Positions 15,004 through 23,750 of a stretch of DNA of 34,438 nucleotides are shown piece by piece (the first letter of the stretch is position 1; the number at the start of each line of letters is the position of its first letter). The notes under the pieces were generated by a model. That model was not told the origin of the DNA. It worked only from the letters and a program-made list of their open reading frames with translations, and made no database searches. The translations under genes and the position numbers were made by a program. The DNA comes from Crocosphaera sp. (GTDB lineage: Bacteria; Cyanobacteriota; Cyanobacteriia; Cyanobacteriales; Microcystaceae), in the NCBI GenBank assembly GCA_030064935.1, contig JASJEA010000005.1, positions 1 to 34,438 on the forward strand, written 5' to 3'.

Positions 15004-16164
15004 TCAATTCTCCATTAACCGATGTCTCACCATTTTTCCGTGACTGGTTAACTTAAATTCTACACCACGCCAAATTACAGTTCGTTGTGTAAACGCTAAA
15101 CCCCAAAAAATTAAGCCTACTGCATCTCGAAACGGTAATAAATATAAACACTTAATGGTTTCTTTGTCTCCTATTATTTTGGCAACCATTGCAGCCGTTA
15201 TCATCCTTACTAAAACAGTAGATAGTAAAACACCTAAACCAATCAGATCCCATCGTAATAAAGCAAATATCAAAGCAAAAGGAATAGAACGGATTAAAAC
15301 GGTGGAAATAAACGCTCCCTGTCTAGCTAAATAGGTATTTTGATCCCAATAAACCTGATGACTCCACCAATGCTTCCAACCGGCTAAATCTACCACTACA
15401 TCGATCATATAGGGTAAGAGTACCATTTTTAATCCCGATGTCCACACCCTTCGTCCAATTTCATAATCTTCTACCAAATAATCTGCTAAGCTTTCCAACC
15501 CACCTAACTTATCCAAAGTTGAGCGACGAATAGCAATAGAAGGGCCTAAACAAGAATTAGAAGCCCCTGTTACATCTGCAAACATGACACTAGGCATAAA
15601 GTCGGCGTTCATGGTCAAAAGTTCCATTTTTTCGTACCAACTGTCTGCTTTCGTTACTTTAAAGGGAGTACAGACACAACCCACTTCAGGGTTAGCTAAA
15701 GGCTTAACGATAGTTGCAATATAATCTGAGCGTAAACGGGTGTCACTATCACTAATAATGATAATATCGTGAGAAACTTCTTCCATTGCCCCTAAAAGGT
15801 TATTCACCTTTCCGTTGGCCCCGGCTTCAACCCGACTAATTACTACAGAAATGCGATCACTACCGAATTCGGCTTGAATGTCTTTAATGATTGGATAGGC
15901 CTTATCTTGAGGATCTTGAACCGAATAAATAACTTGATAATGAGGATAATCTTGAGTGGCGATGGTTCTTAAATTATGCTTAAGATTTTTTTCTAAACCT
16001 CGCACCGGTTTTAACACTGTCACTGGGGGAGTAAAGTCTGTTTTTTCAGTTGGCCGCTTGAAAAAGCGTTTAACCGTCAGCACAGTCAATACAGAAAACA
16101 CTGAACCACCCAGAATAGGGACTAAAGTGATTAATTGTAAAGTATTAATAAGATTTAATAACAA
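15004..16164 (-). CDS. Membrane glycosyltransferase, ceramide-glucosyltransferase-like (GT2/GT21)
   Basis: A 386-residue glycosyltransferase with an N-terminal membrane helix (about 8-30), a GT-A catalytic domain, and a C-terminal membrane part (about 285-335). VTVLKPVRGLE, QDPQDKA, SDSDTRLRSDY (DxD) and LVEDYEIGRR (third Asp) match GT21-type enzymes such as ceramide glucosyltransferase and HpnI. The usual (Q/R)xxRW closing motif reads HQVYWDQN, with Tyr for Arg. A lipid acceptor in the plasma or thylakoid membrane is likely; hopanoid or glucolipid synthesis is a guess. The start is TTG at 16164, supported by GAGG eight bases upstream. Confidence 0.85.
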   Translation of the reverse strand: MLLNLINTLQLITLVPILGGSVFSVLTVLTVKRFFKRPTEKTDFTPPVTVLKPVRGLEKNLKHNLRTIATQDYPHYQVIYSVQDPQDKAYPIIKDIQAEFGSDRISVVISRVEAGANGKVNNLLGAMEEVSHDIIIISDSDTRLRSDYIATIVKPLANPEVGCVCTPFKVTKADSWYEKMELLTMNADFMPSVMFADVTGASNSCLGPSIAIRRSTLDKLGGLESLADYLVEDYEIGRRVWTSGLKMVLLPYMIDVVVDLAGWKHWWSHQVYWDQNTYLARQGAFISTVLIRSIPFALIFALLRWDLIGLGVLLSTVLVRMITAAMVAKIIGDKETIKCLYLLPFRDAVGLIFWGLAFTQRTVIWRGVEFKLTSHGKMVRHRLMEN

Positions 16165-16294
16165 TTTTTTTCCCTCACACAGTTATTTGATTGTTAATTT
16201 AACAAAAATTGACAGTTAAGGTGAGTTGATACATCTATTTCAAAAAGTTATCCGTAACATTAGAAACATTTGCGAGTAAATACCTAAGTATTTG

Positions 16295-16323
16295 TTGACG
16301 TTCCTTAATACAGTGATTAGAAT
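16295..16323 (+). promoter_or_regulatory. Sigma-70-type promoter of the PEP-CTERM gene
   Basis: TTGACG (16295-16300) and TAGAAT (16318-16323) are separated by exactly 17 bases, 54 bases before the start codon. Five of six bases match consensus in each element. Confidence 0.6.
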
Positions 16324-16376
16324 AGTCAACAGTTTGCCAAGAATCTTAGGTAAATGTAACAGTTTTTGGTTGTGTT

Positions 16377-17567
16377 ATGAATGCTTTAAACACCGTAAAG
16401 GCACTGAGAACTAGAACTGCTCTAGTTTTATACACAGTAACTACGAGGAAGTGTTTAACAGCACTAGGAGTCAGTCTTGGTGTTGCGATCGCCTTGCCCA
16501 ATAGCGCTGAGGCGGCATCGATCGCTTATGGTTATGCTTATCAAGAAATTCGGGGCTTTAACATAACTGGGTTGGGTGACACCGGTTTAACATTGCAACC
16601 CGTAACCACTTCCCGTGCCACTTTGAATACTGCAATTAACAATGGTTCTGATACAAATGCTCTCGATGTAACCCCTGCCATTTCTGCTGTTCCTTCTCAA
16701 ACAGGGCCAGCAAATAATGCTGGATTTTTCATTCCGGACCTTCCCAACTATTTTGACACTCAGTATCGCTTCAACGGTGGAGTAGCCGATTTTAGTTATG
16801 CCGATGCGATTATTGGCTTTAATAATGGTGGGAGTCTAGCCCCTGTAGCTGATGCAACTACCTTAACGAATAAAGTCCTCAATCTAGATGGTGAAGTTAG
16901 TAGCGATCTCGTTTGGGCAGCAGTGGCTGAATCCTTTGTTTCTCTGCCAGGTAATCAAGTGTTTCCGGGTGGTTTTAGAACTGATGAAGGGAATGCCACA
17001 GGTACTTTTAGTATCACAAGTACAGACTTCAACGTAAGCGATACCCGCGATGTTATCTTTGATTTTAATTATCTCAATGGGAGTGATTTCCAGTTAACCG
17101 ATCCCACCCCTACAGGCGCACCTAACCAGAATTTCGCCGACTTTCAATTGAGTTTTGTAATTACTATTAATGAAGTCAATGCTCAAGGGGATATTATCAG
17201 CACTATTTATCAAAGCACTGATACAAATACCAATTCAGCTAACCCTAACCTCAATCAAAACAGGGAAGCCGATCCCGACTTTGATACAGACTCCTTTCCT
17301 TTCGGTCTTAATAATATAGGAATTAACGGGGATGTGGGTGCCACTGGTCAAGTTTTAGGCTTTGAGAATAGTCCCACTGGCCCTGAATTTTCAACCAGTT
17401 TGAGTCCACTAACCAATGCTAACTTATATAGATTGACCATTCGTTCAGAAGAAATTGTCAATACTCGCATTTTACAAGGACCTCGGACCCCAGAAATTCC
17501 TGAGCCCAAGGCAACTTTACCCTTAATTGGATTAGGCTTATTAGGGCTGATTCGTCGGACAACTTAA
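16377..17567 (+). CDS. Exported PEP-CTERM-type protein
   Basis: A 396-residue secreted protein. It has a signal peptide (hydrophobic LTALGVSLGVAIAL, cleavage after NSAEA, about residue 47) and a body rich in Asn, Asp, Thr and Gly with no recognised enzymatic motif. The C-terminus has a PEP-CTERM-like sorting signal: IPEPKATLPLIGLGLLGLIRR, i.e. Pro-Glu-Pro, hydrophobic helix, Arg pair. Such proteins are processed by an exosortase and often belong to the extracellular matrix; no exosortase gene is in this window. A clean promoter lies upstream. The body is probably a beta-sandwich but that is inference. Confidence 0.8.
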   Translation: MNALNTVKALRTRTALVLYTVTTRKCLTALGVSLGVAIALPNSAEAASIAYGYAYQEIRGFNITGLGDTGLTLQPVTTSRATLNTAINNGSDTNALDVTPAISAVPSQTGPANNAGFFIPDLPNYFDTQYRFNGGVADFSYADAIIGFNNGGSLAPVADATTLTNKVLNLDGEVSSDLVWAAVAESFVSLPGNQVFPGGFRTDEGNATGTFSITSTDFNVSDTRDVIFDFNYLNGSDFQLTDPTPTGAPNQNFADFQLSFVITINEVNAQGDIISTIYQSTDTNTNSANPNLNQNREADPDFDTDSFPFGLNNIGINGDVGATGQVLGFENSPTGPEFSTSLSPLTNANLYRLTIRSEEIVNTRILQGPRTPEIPEPKATLPLIGLGLLGLIRRTT

Positions 17568-17651
17568 GTGACGGTTCGATTAGATAGTTATCAGAAAATT
17601 GGGTTTAAAACCCCGTCCTCTCTTGTTTCTTAATATAAGATTTTAGCACTT

Positions 17652-18134
17652 CCAACAATTGCCTTAGAGGATCTTAACGTCAGTGGTATGGTTAAAAACC
17701 GTACACTTTCCCGTGCTATTTTCGATCTAGGTTGGCGTATTTTTCGGACGATGCTAGTAGCTAAAGGTGAAATGTATGGGAGAGAGGTTAGGATAATTAA
17801 ACGATGGGAAGCAACCAGTCAGACCTGCTCTTGTTGTGGGTTTAAAGGTGGCAAAAAAGAGCTTTGTGTTCGAGAATGGACTTGCTTAAATTGTGGGGCA
17901 ATTCACGACAGAGATATCAACGCAAGTGCGAATATTCTCAAGGTGGCCGGTGGGCAATTGGACACTCAAAACGGATTGCAGAGGGAGTGTAAGACTACTG
18001 TTAAGGTAGCGGTTTCCAGTGAAGCGTCAACCACCCCTCAATATAGACAACGCGCGCTTGTTTTGAGAGGGAATCACCGCCCTAAGCGCGTAGCGGAGGG
18101 CGGTGAGGATGTCAAAATATTCAGTCATTCTTAG
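17652..18134 (+). pseudogene. tnpB: TnpB C-terminal remnant (IS200/IS605 family)
   Basis: The frame opens after a TAA at 17631 and reads ALEDLNVSGMVKNRTLSRAIFDLGW, which contains the second RuvC acidic residue (EDLNV). It continues to the zinc ribbon CSCCG...CLNCG (17830-17900) and the third RuvC site DRDINA. About 190 N-terminal residues with the first RuvC aspartate are missing, as is any TnpA, so this is a dead fragment. The 3' part of the frame runs into the element's right-end hairpin. ATG 17688 is only an internal Met. Confidence 0.85.
18076..18116 (+). mobile_element. IS200/IS605 right-end hairpin
   Basis: CACCGCCCT (18076-18084) pairs perfectly with AGGGCGGTG (18097-18105), followed by AGGATGTCAA. 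This is the subterminal hairpin form of IS200/IS605 right ends, and overlaps the region that in active TnpB loci gives the guide (omega/re) RNA scaffold. No matching left end is visible. Confidence 0.6.
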
Positions 18135-18154
18135 TGCGAGATAGCTTTTATATT

Positions 18155-18201
18155 ACAAGGCACTTGGAGTCGAAAAACGGCAAGACTCCCAAGTGCTTTG
18201 T
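18155..18201. repeat. Long imperfect hairpin
   Basis: Bases 18155-18171 pair with 18184-18201 over 17 positions with one G-T pair and one bulged base; the loop is 12 bases. There is no T-tract, so it is not an obvious terminator. It lies between the TnpB relic and the secreted small protein gene and may be a structured RNA or a palindromic element. Confidence 0.5.
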
Positions 18202-18254
18202 AGATTATTAAGGAAATCTGAGAAGATTGGGGGACTATCATGGCAAGGTAGGCT

Positions 18255-18635
18255 ATGATAGGGAAGAGTGAGAATTTTATTGTGGTGATGAGAATGTGGA
18301 AAAAGTGGCCAGTAGGTCTAGGTCTCATGCTGATGGGGACTTTGGCAATAACTCCATTATCTATAGCTTTAGAGACGGCACAGCCTTCAGTTCCCAAAGA
18401 GGAAACAGACATTAAGCCATTACAAGAGGGTAGCATTGGGTCTGGTATCTCTGAGAACCTCAACCCTTGGGAGATAGAATGGGATAAGAGCAATGATTAT
18501 GAATATCCTTTGGAACCAGATTCAAATCAGACCAAGCCGACTTTTGCTCCCAATTACTCAGACCATAACTGGCTTGATGATGACACCAACAACCTCAGAC
18601 AAAGAAGTGGTACTGTTCCCTTTCTCAGATTTTAA
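18255..18635 (+). CDS. Small secreted hypothetical protein
   Basis: A 126-residue protein with a signal peptide: basic MRMWKKW, hydrophobic PVGLGLMLMGTLAITPLSIA, then an acidic, Pro/Asn/Asp-rich mature part (EEETDIKPLQ..., PWEIEWDKSNDYEYPLEP). No family recognised. ATG 18255 has AAGG six bases upstream; internal starts at 18288 (MRMW) would give a more standard signal length. No operon partner. Confidence 0.55.
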   Translation: MIGKSENFIVVMRMWKKWPVGLGLMLMGTLAITPLSIALETAQPSVPKEETDIKPLQEGSIGSGISENLNPWEIEWDKSNDYEYPLEPDSNQTKPTFAPNYSDHNWLDDDTNNLRQRSGTVPFLRF

Positions 18636-18661
18636 ACACAGCTTACTCCATGAAAAATTTA

Positions 18662-18871
18662 TCAGGATAAAATAAATCCTCTGCCTTTTAAAGGGGCAAG
18701 AATACGACGAAGCATACTATCAGCCACCCTGTTGAAAAGAATGTCTTCTTGTAGATTGTAGAGACTAGCTGATGAATCGCTTAGATAGCCATCAGTTTGA
18801 TGATGAAAATTTTGTAAATAGTAACGCAGATAACCTGCTTCTTCGTAGATGTGGTCAATTCTTCGGATGGT
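18662..18871 (-). pseudogene. Fragment of a class I methyltransferase-like gene
   Basis: Between in-frame stops the minus strand encodes 69 residues including HIYEEAGYLRYYLQNFHHQTDG, LSDSSASLYNLQEDILFN and ADSMLRRILAPLK. This is the conserved block just before the SAM-binding domain in a group of bacterial and plant methyltransferases (pattern QNFHxQTDGWLS..SA.xYxxQVExLFxGxADAMRR). The SAM-binding part is absent downstream and no good N-terminal part is visible upstream, so it is a relic. A plus-strand ORF at 18772-19047 is antisense to it and not a gene. Confidence 0.6.
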
Positions 18872-19493
18872 CTAAATTCTTAGGCTTTGATTTTATCTGT
18901 TCTTTTTTTTACTTGACATCAGTAGTAGTACGTAGTAAAACACAAGGTGTTATTGGTATTTCCCAACGAGAACGTCTCAGCGAGCGTCCTTGTTCAGAAC
19001 CTGACGGTTTCCGATATCAACCCATAGTCACAAAAAATATCGTTTAAAAACAAGACCTGAGTAGCAGCATATCAAAAAGATAGCGTTTCGTCAAAGAAAT
19101 TTTGAAGCTCTCCTTCGGTATTGAAATCAAAAAGACTCACTATGATTAACTAACTGGTAGTATCTACTTCTAGGCTTCAGCAATCTCTTGACGGCTGTCT
19201 CAACTTGCCTCACCGCCAAAGATAGCCTGCAGTGTGTTGCCTTGATTTCAATGGCCGATCCTACAGTTTCAACAGTTTAAAACTTAAGCACAATGATGAG
19301 CCCGATAATTCAACTAGCTCAACTCAAATTGCTCCATCTAGCAAGCTTCCTTAATCCTAAAATGGCTCTCTCCATGTTAAAACTCTGCTCTGAGATTGAC
19401 AATTCTTCCATCTAGTTCACCCTTTCCTACTGTTCAAAACTCAGATAGACTGGAATGGGTGTCTAAAAAATCATTTTCTCTTGTTTCAGACTT
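18872..19493. other. Gene-free stretch before pheS
   Basis: No intact gene is visible. Short open stretches on the minus strand suggest further decayed coding DNA but none is identifiable. The pheS promoter must lie in the right-hand part; no clear -35/-10 pair was found. Confidence 0.45.
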
Positions 19494-20498
19494 ATGGCCA
19501 CAAGTTCTAATACCCTAGAAACCGACTTACAATCCCTACAACAAGATGCAGAACAAGAAATTACTGCTGTTGAGAGTTTAGAAGACTTGGAACAACTACG
19601 CATCAATTATCTAGGTAAAAAAGGGAAGCTGTCCCAAATTTTGCGAGGAATGGGTAAATTAAGCCCCGAAGAACGTCCTCGTGTTGGCTCCTTGGCCAAT
19701 GAAGTTAAAGAAGCCTTACAAAGCAATCTAGATAAACAACGCCAGACCCTAGAAACTGCTAAATTAAAGGTGCAATTAGCCGCAGAAACTCTCGATGTCA
19801 CTATGCCAGGGTTAAGTCGTCCTTTGGGTCGTCTCCACCCTCTCAACAGTACCATAGATAGGGTTTTAGACATCTTTATTGGCTTAGGCTATCAAGTGGC
19901 TACTGGTCCCCATGTTGAAACAGACTATTATAATTTTGAAGCATTAAATATCCCGCCAGATCATCCCGCCAGGGATATGCAGGATACCTTCTTTTTGAGC
20001 GAAAATATTTTAATGAGGACTCATACCTCTCCGGTTCAGATCCGTTATATGGAAAGCCATGAACCCCCTATCCGTATTGTTGCCCCAGGAAGGGTATATC
20101 GTCGGGATACGGTAGATGCAACCCATTCGGCTGTTTTCCACCAAGTAGAGATTTTAGCGGTGGATAAAGGCTTAACCTTCACGGATCTCAAAGGAACTAT
20201 TAAAGAATTTTTAGCACAAATGTTCGGGGAAGCCTTACCGATTAAATTTCGGGCCAGTTATTTCCCCTTTACCGAACCCTCTGCGGAGGTTGATGTGCAA
20301 TGGAAGGGTAAATGGTTAGAAGTGATGGGATGTGGAATGGTTGATCCCAATGTATTAAAAGCGGTGGGTTATGATCCTGAAGTCTATACAGGGTTTGCTG
20401 CTGGTTTAGGGATTGAACGTTTTGCGATGGTATTACACCAAATTGATGATATTCGCCGTCTTTACAATAGCGATCTGCGTTTTTTGAATCAGTTTTAG
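19494..20498 (+). CDS. pheS: Phenylalanine--tRNA ligase alpha subunit
   Basis: A 334-residue class II synthetase subunit forming an alpha2beta2 enzyme with PheT that charges tRNA-Phe. The N-terminal coiled coil (about 1-90) binds tRNA. The catalytic core has [10 protein letters not shown] before it, RPLGRLHPL, motif 2 in [23 protein letters not shown], and motif 3 in [14 protein letters not shown]. Length is standard. pheT is not adjacent, as in many cyanobacteria. The gene converges with mnmE 20 bases downstream. Confidence 0.97.
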   Translation: MATSSNTLETDLQSLQQDAEQEITAVESLEDLEQLRINYLGKKGKLSQILRGMGKLSPEERPRVGSLANEVKEALQSNLDKQRQTLETAKLKVQLAAETLDVTMPGLSRPLGRLHPLNSTIDRVLDIFIGLGYQVATGPHVETDYYNFEALNIPPDHPARDMQDTFFLSENILMRTHTSPVQIRYMESHEPPIRIVAPGRVYRRDTVDATHSAVFHQVEILAVDKGLTFTDLKGTIKEFLAQMFGEALPIKFRASYFPFTEPSAEVDVQWKGKWLEVMGCGMVDPNVLKAVGYDPEVYTGFAAGLGIERFAMVLHQIDDIRRLYNSDLRFLNQF

Positions 20499-20517
20499 AA
20501 AATCACCCCTCTGTTTG

Positions 20518-21888
20518 CTACTTGCCAATACAGAAACGACTAAAAATCCGATCTAATACCGATTCTGTCATCTCTTCCCCTGTAATCTCTCCCAATGCTT
20601 GAATAGCTGAGCGCAAGTCAATGGTCCAAAAATCCAAGGGAAGGTTATCTTCAATGGTAGTCTGTACCTGCTCCAAGGCAAGTTTGGATCTGGTTAGGGC
20701 TGCTGCTTGTCTTTGATTGATAGCATATTCTAAGTTACTAGCCGTGAGGTTTTCCTGATGCACTGACCTTAGAATAGCTTTTTCTAAGGAGTCAATGCCC
20801 TCATTTTTCGCTGCACAGGTCTTGACAATTTGCTGAATTTGTGCTGGAAGCTGGGATAAATCGGCAGTCCCTAAGTCGATTTTATTAACCACTAAAATAA
20901 TTGGTCTTTGGCCTAGCGCCTGATAAATCTCGGTTTCTTCTTCCTTCCAGCCCACAGTAGCATCAATGGTTAAAAGGATTAAATCCGCTTCACTAGCTGC
21001 CAAACGAGACCGCTTCACGCCAATTTTTTCCACCTGATCACTCGTTTCTCGGATTCCGGCGGTATCTAACACTTTGATGGGAATGCCCCCTACCACCAGT
21101 TGGGATTCTACCACATCCCTGGTTGTTCCAGGGAGATCCGTAACAATGGCACGATCGCTACGACTCCAGGCATTCAATAAACTGGATTTGCCTACATTTG
21201 GACGACCAACAATAGCCACCTTTAACCCGTTGTGTAATAATTCCCCCTGTTCAGCCGTGGCCAAAATGCCCTCAACCTGGTTTAAAATGCTCTTTAAACC
21301 CTGAGAAATTTCATTTTCATCCAATGGTGGCAAATCGTCTTCAAAGTCGATTCTTGCCTCAATTTCTGCCAGGATGTCTAAACAATCGCCTCTTAGTTGA
21401 CGAATGGGTTGAGCGAGTTTGCCCTGTAAACCTGCCAAGGCCATTTGAGAGGCTTGGGGGGAGCGCGCTCCGACTAATTGGGCAATACTCTCGGCCTGAG
21501 TTAAGTCGATTCTACCATTGAGAAACGCTCGCAGGGTAAACTCTCCTGGTTGTGCCAAGGTTGCTCCCTGTTCTAAACACAATTTTAAGACCTGTTGTAC
21601 TGGCATCACACCCCCATGACAGTGAAACTCTACCACATCCTCACGGGTGTAGGAACGAGGGGCTAACATCAACAGTAATAGAGCTTCATCGATGACCTCT
21701 TGCGTTTGGGGATGACGAATGTAACCATAGAGAATACGATGGGAATGCCAAGACTGTTTTCCTGGGGCATCAAATATGGTTTGAGCGATGGTCAAAGCCT
21801 GTTCCCCTGATAAACGAATAATGCCGATACTTCCTTGTTCGGGGACAATGGCAGTGGCGATCGCTACAATGGTTTTATCAAAAAACAT
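20518..21888 (-). CDS. mnmE: tRNA-modification GTPase MnmE
   Basis: A homodimeric GTPase that, with MnmG, places the carboxymethylaminomethyl group on U34 of certain tRNAs. An N-terminal folate-binding domain ([19 protein letters not shown]) is followed by a helical domain interrupted by the G domain: P-loop GRPNVGKSS, switch TTRD, DTAGIRE, NKID. The C-terminus ends FCIGK with the conserved Cys. The preferred start is ATG 21888 ([10 protein letters not shown]); ATG 21897 and TTG 21900 are also in frame. The start lies 14 bases from that of a divergent HAD gene, leaving no room for two separate promoters between them. Confidence 0.97.
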   Translation of the reverse strand: MFFDKTIVAIATAIVPEQGSIGIIRLSGEQALTIAQTIFDAPGKQSWHSHRILYGYIRHPQTQEVIDEALLLLMLAPRSYTREDVVEFHCHGGVMPVQQVLKLCLEQGATLAQPGEFTLRAFLNGRIDLTQAESIAQLVGARSPQASQMALAGLQGKLAQPIRQLRGDCLDILAEIEARIDFEDDLPPLDENEISQGLKSILNQVEGILATAEQGELLHNGLKVAIVGRPNVGKSSLLNAWSRSDRAIVTDLPGTTRDVVESQLVVGGIPIKVLDTAGIRETSDQVEKIGVKRSRLAASEADLILLTIDATVGWKEEETEIYQALGQRPIILVVNKIDLGTADLSQLPAQIQQIVKTCAAKNEGIDSLEKAILRSVHQENLTASNLEYAINQRQAAALTRSKLALEQVQTTIEDNLPLDFWTIDLRSAIQALGEITGEEMTESVLDRIFSRFCIGK

Positions 21889-21902
21889 TTTTATCATCAA
21901 TT

Positions 21903-22646
21903 ATGACACAATTAAACGCCTTAATTTTTGATGTGGATGGAACCTTAGCGGAAACGGAAAGATATGGTCATCGAGTCGCTTTTAATCGGGCTTTTGAGGA
22001 AGCCAACTTGAATTGGAATTGGTCAGAATCTCTCTATGGGGAGTTACTGGAAATTTCTGGAGGCAAGGAAAGAATTCGCTACTATTTACAACAGTATCAT
22101 CCTGATTTTACAGGAGATTTAGATAGTTTAATTCCCCAACTTCATCAAGCTAAAACGCACCATTATCGTCAGTTATTATTATCAGGAGATATTCAATTAA
22201 GGTTAGGGGTTAAACGCTTAATTGAAACAGCTTATGAGCAGGGCATTCGCTTAGCGATCGCTACAACCAGCGCCTTACCTAATGCCTTAGCATTACTGGA
22301 ACAACACTTAAATCCTGATTGGTTTGAAGTGATTGCTGCCGGGGATATTGTTACGAACAAGAAACCGGCACCTGATATCTATCAATACGTCTTAAAACAG
22401 ATGAATTTAAACCCGGAACAATGTTTAGTTTTTGAGGATTCTTTCCACGGGTTAGAAGCAGCTTATAACGCTAATTTAAAAACAGTTATTACTTTACATG
22501 ATTATACTGAACATCAAGATTTCTCTTTAGCTAGTTTAGTGGTTAATCATTTAGGAGAACCCGGACAATCATTTACTATTTTAAAAGGAGATGTTGAACA
22601 TCAAGGCTATTTTGATTTAAACTCAGCCAAGAGTTTAATAAATTAA
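21903..22646 (+). CDS. HAD-family hydrolase, CbbY/Gph-like
   Basis: A 247-residue phosphatase of the HAD subfamily with a helical cap. Motif I FDVDGTLAETE, motif II ATTSA, motif III Lys in TNKKPAPDIY and motif IV FEDSFHGLEAA are all present. Related cyanobacterial proteins are annotated CbbY or beta-phosphoglucomutase-like and act on phosphosugars. The start MTQLNALIFDVDG is standard. It is head to head with mnmE. Its stop is six bases before repeat B copy 3. Confidence 0.88.
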   Translation: MTQLNALIFDVDGTLAETERYGHRVAFNRAFEEANLNWNWSESLYGELLEISGGKERIRYYLQQYHPDFTGDLDSLIPQLHQAKTHHYRQLLLSGDIQLRLGVKRLIETAYEQGIRLAIATTSALPNALALLEQHLNPDWFEVIAAGDIVTNKKPAPDIYQYVLKQMNLNPEQCLVFEDSFHGLEAAYNANLKTVITLHDYTEHQDFSLASLVVNHLGEPGQSFTILKGDVEHQGYFDLNSAKSLIN

Positions 22647-22651
22647 ATCAA

Positions 22652-22746
22652 ATTTAGAATTTACAATTACCTCAACCTGAATTTGGAGACTTCAAACTAT
22701 TTTTGTTCGGTCATTATCTGGTTTAAAAATCATAAGTCTGAACTCA
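22652..22746 (+). repeat. Composite of repeat B (copy 3) and right half of repeat A
   Basis: The left part (22652-22713) is a degenerate repeat B (TTTAGAATTTACAATTACCTC..., ...TTCGGTCA). The right part (22711-22746) matches the right half of repeat A (TCATT.TCT.GTTTAAAAAT ... TGAACTCA). The two families are thus joined here, hinting at nested insertion or a common parent element. Confidence 0.5.
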
Positions 22747-22770
22747 TGTTAATAGATAAGGAATAATCAA

Positions 22771-22807
22771 TTAAGAATGTAGAATTCTCTCTACTCTACA
22801 TTCTTAA
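22771..22807. terminator. 13-bp inverted repeat between convergent genes
   Basis: TTAAGAATGTAGA (22771-22783) is perfectly complementary to TCTACATTCTTAA (22795-22807), with an 11-base loop. It lies ten bases beyond the stop of the minus-strand TPR gene and can serve as a bidirectional terminator, though T-tracts are short. Confidence 0.55.
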
Positions 22808-22816
22808 AAAACCTAA

Positions 22817-23680
22817 TCAGCTTTCCACCTCTTCTAATTCATTCATCAGGGCACGCATTCGGGGTGTACTTAATAATATTTGTGTATCTTGTACTAATTT
22901 ATCTCCCCAAAGATTATCCCTAAGATGCTTAATTTTACCATAATTACTATCTAATTTGAGAGCAGCTTCTCCCAATTCTAGACCCTTTTCTTTTTGCCCT
23001 TGAACATAAAAAGCAACCCCTAAAGCCAGTTGAGGTTCTGCTTGTTCGGGATCAATTTCAACGGCAGCTTGCCATTTTTGGATTGCCCCTTGAATATTGC
23101 CCTGTTCATAGTTAATTAAACCAATATTATTAATAGCTGGCCAAAAATCTTCTTGTTGATCAATAGCTTTTTGATAAATAGCGATCGCTTCTGTCATCTG
23201 AGCCAGTTTTAGATAGGCATTACCGAGGTCAAATTGAGCAGAAGGCACATCGGGTTTGATCTTTAATCCTTCTTCTAAAGCTGTGGCGGCTGCTTCATAT
23301 TTCCCTTGTTGAAAATAAGCATTACCCAAGGTAAATTTAATACCCGCTTCTTCAGTTTCTAAGACTACAGCTTTTTCTAAGGCCTCAACTCCTAAGTCTA
23401 CCTCTTGTTTAATAAGATATAAGGTCCCTAAAATCCACCAAGGTTGATACTCGTTAGGGGCTAATTGAGTCGCCAGTTTGGCCCTCGCCAATGCCAGATC
23501 ATGTTCTTGAAAGCGGATTAGGTGTGCCGCTTCTTCGGCCACTTCGAGGCCCCGTTGTTGAAGTTGTTCTGTATTCAGTTGCGGGGTATAAGGTAAAAGC
23601 ATTTGTCCCATGACAGGGACACTTACCTGCCACACTCCCACACTCACTAGAAAAGAAAATAACCAATTACGTTTAGGCAC
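22817..23680 (-). CDS. Exported TPR-repeat protein
   Basis: A 287-residue protein with a signal peptide (KRNWLFSFLVSVGVWQVSVPVMGQ) and about six 34-residue TPR units from residue 40 to 255 (for example GNAYFQQGKYEAAATALEEGLKIKP). TPR arrays mediate protein-protein contact; a thylakoid-lumen or periplasmic scaffold role is likely but the partner is unknown. The start is GTG at 23680. The glycosyltransferase gene ends 70 bases upstream on the same strand. Confidence 0.83.
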   Translation of the reverse strand: MPKRNWLFSFLVSVGVWQVSVPVMGQMLLPYTPQLNTEQLQQRGLEVAEEAAHLIRFQEHDLALARAKLATQLAPNEYQPWWILGTLYLIKQEVDLGVEALEKAVVLETEEAGIKFTLGNAYFQQGKYEAAATALEEGLKIKPDVPSAQFDLGNAYLKLAQMTEAIAIYQKAIDQQEDFWPAINNIGLINYEQGNIQGAIQKWQAAVEIDPEQAEPQLALGVAFYVQGQKEKGLELGEAALKLDSNYGKIKHLRDNLWGDKLVQDTQILLSTPRMRALMNELEEVES

Positions 23681-23750
23681 AGTTTAATCTCTGAATTCGC
23701 TGATTATGGTTTGTCTTTCTTAGTTTAGACGAAAAGACTGCTTTTCTGAC

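Noticed and set aside
18131-18493. Minus-strand ORF of 120 codons
   Set aside because: It lies antisense to the small secreted protein, which has a proper signal peptide and better coding character.
18772-19047. Plus-strand ORF of 91 codons
   Set aside because: It is antisense to the methyltransferase-like relic, has no ribosome site and no recognisable domain.
19293-19415. 40-residue plus-strand frame (MMSPIIQLAQL...) before pheS
   Set aside because: No ribosome site, no family, and surrounding sequence looks like decayed DNA.
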